From Chelatococcus sp. YT9 (GTDB lineage: Bacteria; Pseudomonadota; Alphaproteobacteria; Rhizobiales; Beijerinckiaceae), in assembly GCF_018398315.1 (NCBI RefSeq), contig NZ_JAHBRW010000001.1, forward strand, positions 1,112,001 to 1,176,000: a stretch of 64,000 nt of DNA, given 5' to 3'. The notes below the pieces were generated by a model that saw nothing but the letters and a program-made list of their open reading frames with translations, did not search any database and was not told where the DNA came from. A program made the translations under genes and the position numbers. Below, in pieces: positions 60,732 through 64,000 of this stretch. Every line of letters starts with the position of its first letter. Positions within the stretch are counted from its first letter, which is position 1.

Positions 60732-61131
60732 GACCCTCTTTCTCGGATAGGATCACTGCCCGTCGTGATGACAGCGACCATATGGTGCGCCAGCATAGTC
60801 GCCGGCACACACATGTGATAGCCGCCAGCCCGATTTTCGGATTAAAGGCGCCGATGACATGGTGCAAGAGATCCTCTTGCAAGAGATCCTCGCGCAAGAG
60901 ATCCCCGGACGGGGATCCCTCGTGCAGGCGATCGTGGCTCGGCCGGTCCTGGAAAGCGCAGGTTGAAAGTGAGACTTTCGGCCGCGCAGCTCAGCCGGGC
61001 CCGCATCCGTAGGTCGAACCTATATATGGAAACATCGCTTGCATCGGCGTGGAAGCACGGCAGCATGGCGAATCAGGGCTGCTGCCCGCGGTGGCCGCCT
61101 AAACGAGTGGTTTTGGAGGAGAGGATGAAGA
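60732..61131. other. Intergenic region before ftsE with a tandem repeat
   Basis: 400 bp. It contains three 15-bp direct repeats at 60864-60908 and otherwise no recognised feature. The last 40 bases hold the GGAGGAGAGG ribosome site of ftsE. Confidence 0.5.
60864..60908. repeat. Three tandem 15-bp repeats
   Basis: Units GCAAGAGATCCTCTT (60864), GCAAGAGATCCTCGC (60879) and GCAAGAGATCCCCGG (60894) share GCAAGAGATCC. Unit length of 15 makes every frame repeat, but no coding region is supported here. Confidence 0.75.
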
Positions 61132-61791
61132 GTGGTCCGCTTTGACAACGTCGGACTGCGCTATGGCATGGGTCCCGAAGTCCTGAAGGATCTTACCTTC
61201 ACGGTCGCCCCGCGATCCTTCCAGTTCCTGACGGGACCCTCGGGTGCCGGCAAGACGACCTTGCTGCGCCTCATCCTCTTGTCGCTCAAGCCGACGCGAG
61301 GCCTTATCAGCATCTTCGGGACGGATGTCTCGCAGATCGCGGGTGAGGCCCTGACCGCAGCACGTCGGCGAATGGGTGTGGTCTTTCAGGATTTCCGCCT
61401 GCTCGATCACCTCACAACTTACGAGAACGTCGCCTTGCCACTGAGGGTGCAAGGCAAGGAAGAGGCGAGCTACCGCGCCGAGGTGGTGGAGCTTCTGCGC
61501 TGGGTTGGGCTGGGTGAGCGCATGCATGTGCTGCCGCCCGTGCTTTCCGGCGGAGAGAAGCAGCGCGCGGCGATCGCGCGCGCGCTCATCGTGCGGCCCG
61601 AACTCCTGCTCGCCGATGAGCCGACTGGCAACGTCGACCCTAATCTTGGCCGCCGCTTGCTGCGCCTTTTCATTGAATTGAACCGCCTTGGCACTTCGGT
61701 CATCATCGCCACGCACGACTTCGGCCTCATGGACCAGGTCGATGCGCGCCGCCTGGTGCTCGCCGAAGGCCGGCTCCACATTTACGACTGA
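61132..61791 (+). CDS. ftsE: Cell-division ABC ATPase FtsE
   Basis: 219 residues read from GTG (VRFDNVGLRYG). Walker A GPSGAGKTT near 36-44, signature LSGGEKQR near 141-148, Walker B LLADEPTGNVD. With FtsX it activates peptidoglycan hydrolases at the septum. GGAGGAGAGG lies upstream. Eight bases before ftsX. Confidence 0.96.
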   Translation: MVRFDNVGLRYGMGPEVLKDLTFTVAPRSFQFLTGPSGAGKTTLLRLILLSLKPTRGLISIFGTDVSQIAGEALTAARRRMGVVFQDFRLLDHLTTYENVALPLRVQGKEEASYRAEVVELLRWVGLGERMHVLPPVLSGGEKQRAAIARALIVRPELLLADEPTGNVDPNLGRRLLRLFIELNRLGTSVIIATHDFGLMDQVDARRLVLAEGRLHIYD

Positions 61792-61797
61792 GGATCG

Positions 61798-62787
61798 ATG
61801 ACCTTCTTTGCCGAAAGCGGCCAAGCGGACGATACGCCTCACCCCGCGGGATCAGCGGAATCCGAGCTTGGTCCGCTCCCGGAAGCGTTGAAACGCAATC
61901 AGTCGCTCGTTCCCAGTGATTCCTCCGCCGGCCGCGCCCTGGTTACGGTCATCGCCATTCTCACCTTCCTCGCGGCGTTGGCCGCAGGGGCCGCGCAACT
62001 CGTCGCGAGCGCCTCATCGGAATGGAACGCCTCGATCGCGCGTGAGGCAACCATTCAGGTTCGTCCGAATCCGCAGCGCGACATCGAGGCGGACGTGGCG
62101 GCAGCGGCTGACATCGCGCGAGCGGATGTCGCGATCGACAGCGTCCTGGTTTATTCGCGCGCGGAAGCGGAACGGCTCCTGTCGCCATGGCTCGGTACTA
62201 CGCTGGATTTCGTTGAGTTGCCGATTCCCCGGCTGATCGTTCTCACCGTGAAGCCAGGGATCCAGCCGGACTTCGCGACGCTGCGCAGCAAGCTCACTGC
62301 TGCGGTGCCCGGAACGACCATAGACGATCATCGCGCCTGGATAGCGAGGCTTTCGGCCATGGCCGGCACCGTGGTCTTCGGCGCCCTGGCGATCGTCGGC
62401 CTTGTATTGGTCGCTGCCGCGCTTGCCATCGCATCCGCCACACGCGGCGCGGTTGCGAGCAATCGCGAGATCCTCGAGGTGCTGCATTTCGTCGGCGCGG
62501 ATGACCAGTTCATCGCGCGCGAGTACCAGCGGCGCTTCCTCGGCCTTGGCCTCAAGGGCGGTCTCATCGGCGGTGGTGCCGCCTTGCTGTGCCTCATCGT
62601 CGGCGGCGTGATGGCGCGGTACTGGCGGGCGAGCCCGGGAGGTGACCAGTTGGAGGCGCTGTTCGGTCTGTTCGATATCGGCATCTGGGGCTACGCGTCG
62701 GTCGCGGCGATAGCCGTGATCATCGCCTTGGTGACGGCAGCCGTCTCGCGCACGACGGTTCGGCGGCATCTCAGCGGCTTGCAGTGA
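61798..62787 (+). CDS. ftsX: Cell-division permease FtsX
   Basis: 329 residues. A hydrophilic cytoplasmic N-terminus, a first helix near 42-64, a periplasmic domain (65-185) and three C-terminal helices with EILEVLHFVGADDQFIAREYQRRF between them (split: EILEVLHFVGADD and EYQRRF). This is the FtsX build. Operon with ftsE. Confidence 0.95.
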   Translation: MTFFAESGQADDTPHPAGSAESELGPLPEALKRNQSLVPSDSSAGRALVTVIAILTFLAALAAGAAQLVASASSEWNASIAREATIQVRPNPQRDIEADVAAAADIARADVAIDSVLVYSRAEAERLLSPWLGTTLDFVELPIPRLIVLTVKPGIQPDFATLRSKLTAAVPGTTIDDHRAWIARLSAMAGTVVFGALAIVGLVLVAAALAIASATRGAVASNREILEVLHFVGADDQFIAREYQRRFLGLGLKGGLIGGGAALLCLIVGGVMARYWRASPGGDQLEALFGLFDIGIWGYASVAAIAVIIALVTAAVSRTTVRRHLSGLQ

Positions 62788-62926
62788 GCAAGGCCATGCC
62801 CCAAAATGCCAAATCGAAGGCCTATGCAGGCTGCCCCCTCATTGCCTCATTCGCCGTTATCCTTAAAAAAGCGGGATTCGCGCGCGGAGCTACGGTCTCT
62901 TCTGAATGCGCGTGGGATGAGTGTAT

Positions 62927-63640
62927 ATGACGGACGGTTTGGCGATCACGAACAAGAGGCAGCCGTTCAAAATCGGACGGTGGCTGAAGCTGGTCGGGAT
63001 CTGTGCCGTGGTTCTTGCGCTGGTGCTTCTGGTCGGCGGCTTCTTCATGTTCGTGCGCCAGCTCGACGGCTATCGCACCAGCAACGATGCGACGGCCGAT
63101 GGCATCGTGGTGCTCACGGGAGGCTCGCAGCGGATTGCGGAGGCGACGGACCTGCTGTCGCGAGGCCGCGCCAAGCGCATGCTGATCACCGGCGTCAATC
63201 TCAAGACCACCCGCGAGCAGATTGTCGCGGTCAATAGCGAGCTTGCTCATTTGGTGGATTGCTGCGTCGATCTCGACTACCGCGCCCGGAATACGATCGG
63301 CAACGCCATCGGCGCGCGGCGGTGGGCGCAGGAGAACAATTTTGGCTCCGTCATCGTCGTCACGTCGAACTATCACATGCCACGCAGTCTGGTCGAACTC
63401 GGCAATGCGCTGCCCGGCGTAAAGCTCATGCCCTACCCGGTAGTGGCAGAGAATTCCCAGACCGAGCGCTGGTGGAGCGATGCGGCGACGACCCGGCTGC
63501 TCGTCATGGAATATGTCAAGTTCCTCGCCGCATCCGTGCGGACTCTCGTCGAGGGCGACCCGGAGCATTCGCGCATGGCGGTGCTCGTCGGCGGCCGCGA
63601 GCCCGCAATCAGCGGACCGCTCATGACCAAGCACGACTGA
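62927..63640 (+). CDS. YdcF-family (DUF218) membrane protein
   Basis: 237 residues: one membrane helix (about 20-42) and a DUF218 domain with GIVVLTGGSQRIAEATDLL, TRARNT-like DYRARNTIGNA and VTSNYHMPRS. Family members such as ElyC and SanA act in envelope maintenance; the position between ftsX and plsC fits that. Start ATG 62927 or GTG 62921. Confidence 0.87.
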   Translation: MTDGLAITNKRQPFKIGRWLKLVGICAVVLALVLLVGGFFMFVRQLDGYRTSNDATADGIVVLTGGSQRIAEATDLLSRGRAKRMLITGVNLKTTREQIVAVNSELAHLVDCCVDLDYRARNTIGNAIGARRWAQENNFGSVIVVTSNYHMPRSLVELGNALPGVKLMPYPVVAENSQTERWWSDAATTRLLVMEYVKFLAASVRTLVEGDPEHSRMAVLVGGREPAISGPLMTKHD

Positions 63641-63768
63641 CGTCCGGCGCGGCCAGTTGGTTCCGGCATCTGGCGGCAAGCCTCCGACCGCTATATGAGA
63701 GGGCGACCCTTGCTTCGCCCGGCCTGATGATGACTGCCGGTGCCGCGGACTGCTATCAGGCCTGTCTC

Positions 63769-64000
63769 ATGCTCGTGCTACGCTCGCTGCTGTTCAACAT
63801 CGCGTTCTACGCCAATATGATTGCACGCCTCGTGCTGTATCTGCCGCTGCTGGTGCTACCGCGTGCGTGGCTGATGGCAGCCGTGCGCAACTGGGCTCAC
63901 TCCTCCCTGTGGCTGCTGCGCGTCATCGCCGGCACGAAAGCCGAGTTCCGCGGCGTCGAGCGAATTCCCGTGGGGGGATGCATCATCGCGTCGAAGCACC
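63769..64000 (+). CDS. plsC: 1-acyl-glycerol-3-phosphate acyltransferase PlsC (N-terminus only)
   Basis: The first 77 residues show a hydrophobic N-terminal anchor (LRSLLFNIAFYANM) and then FRGVERIP...CIIASKH, the approach to the acyltransferase HxxxxD box, which is cut at the window edge. In-frame ATGs at 63727 and 63730 are alternative starts. Confidence 0.88.
   Translation, partial: MLVLRSLLFNIAFYANMIARLVLYLPLLVLPRAWLMAAVRNWAHSSLWLLRVIAGTKAEFRGVERIPVGGCIIASKH

Noticed and set aside
60782-61012. 76-codon frame over the 15-bp repeats
   Set aside because: Repeat-driven peptide (CKRSS-like units) with no ribosome site; equal repeats appear in other frames.

Overview
The window is GC-rich chromosomal DNA from an alphaproteobacterium, most likely a free-living or plant-associated member of the Hyphomicrobiales. 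The evidence is the split PntAA/PntAB/PntB transhydrogenase, a 51-residue aa3 oxidase subunit IV, a DUF4167 protein, PtsP of the nitrogen phosphotransferase system, a tolQRAB-pal-cpoB-tilS-ftsH gene order, and a FixL/FxkR/FixK-type oxygen circuit. The genus cannot be fixed from sequence alone. Almost everything is core genome with intact genes. Mobile DNA is limited to short palindromic intergenic repeats, a lone Bro-N gene and a low-GC patch beside a tRNA-Glu.

Layout. 1-9317 (minus strand): ybgC, tolQ, tolR, tolA, tolB, pal, cpoB, tilS and ftsH (ftsH runs off the left edge); this is the envelope-constriction machine plus tRNA-Ile lysidine synthase and the membrane AAA protease. 9480-14445: a small EamA transporter, a DUF2852 protein, a TetR regulator, then ruvB-ruvA-ruvC and a YebC/PmpR-type regulator. 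14690-21095 (plus): an MFS exporter and a self-contained MacA-MacB-outer-membrane-factor efflux operon. 21199-22140: a SleB-type cell wall hydrolase lipoprotein.

22483-27830 is an oxygen-response module: a hybrid FixL-like heme-PAS kinase, an OmpR-type regulator matching FxkR, and a FixK/Fnr protein. A K-box-like repeat lies between the last two. Downstream, a divergent pair (zinc alcohol dehydrogenase; CBS-BON protein) carries two FixK/FNR boxes exactly 21 bp apart. 

28075-37939 (minus) is the most novel part: an IclR regulator, two unrecognised proteins of 576 and 249 residues, an M19-like protein lacking several canonical metal ligands, a PotABCD-type ABC importer and an M32 carboxypeptidase. 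The first genes overlap by stop/start codons. The promoter region holds a textbook FixK box and a 17-bp palindrome, so this import/processing pathway may be tied to oxygen.

38496-64000: tRNA-Glu(CTC), a small DUF465 protein, an alpha/beta hydrolase, pntB-pntAB-pntAA, the tiny oxidase subunit, an ABC1/UbiB kinase, clpB with a likely heat-shock promoter, a DUF4167 protein with a long Arg/Glu/Asp/Gln/Gly repeat, prfA-prmC, ptsP, lysC, ubiG, an EamA permease, a Bro-N protein, tspO, hpt with a coupled response regulator, ftsE-ftsX, a YdcF-like protein and the start of plsC.
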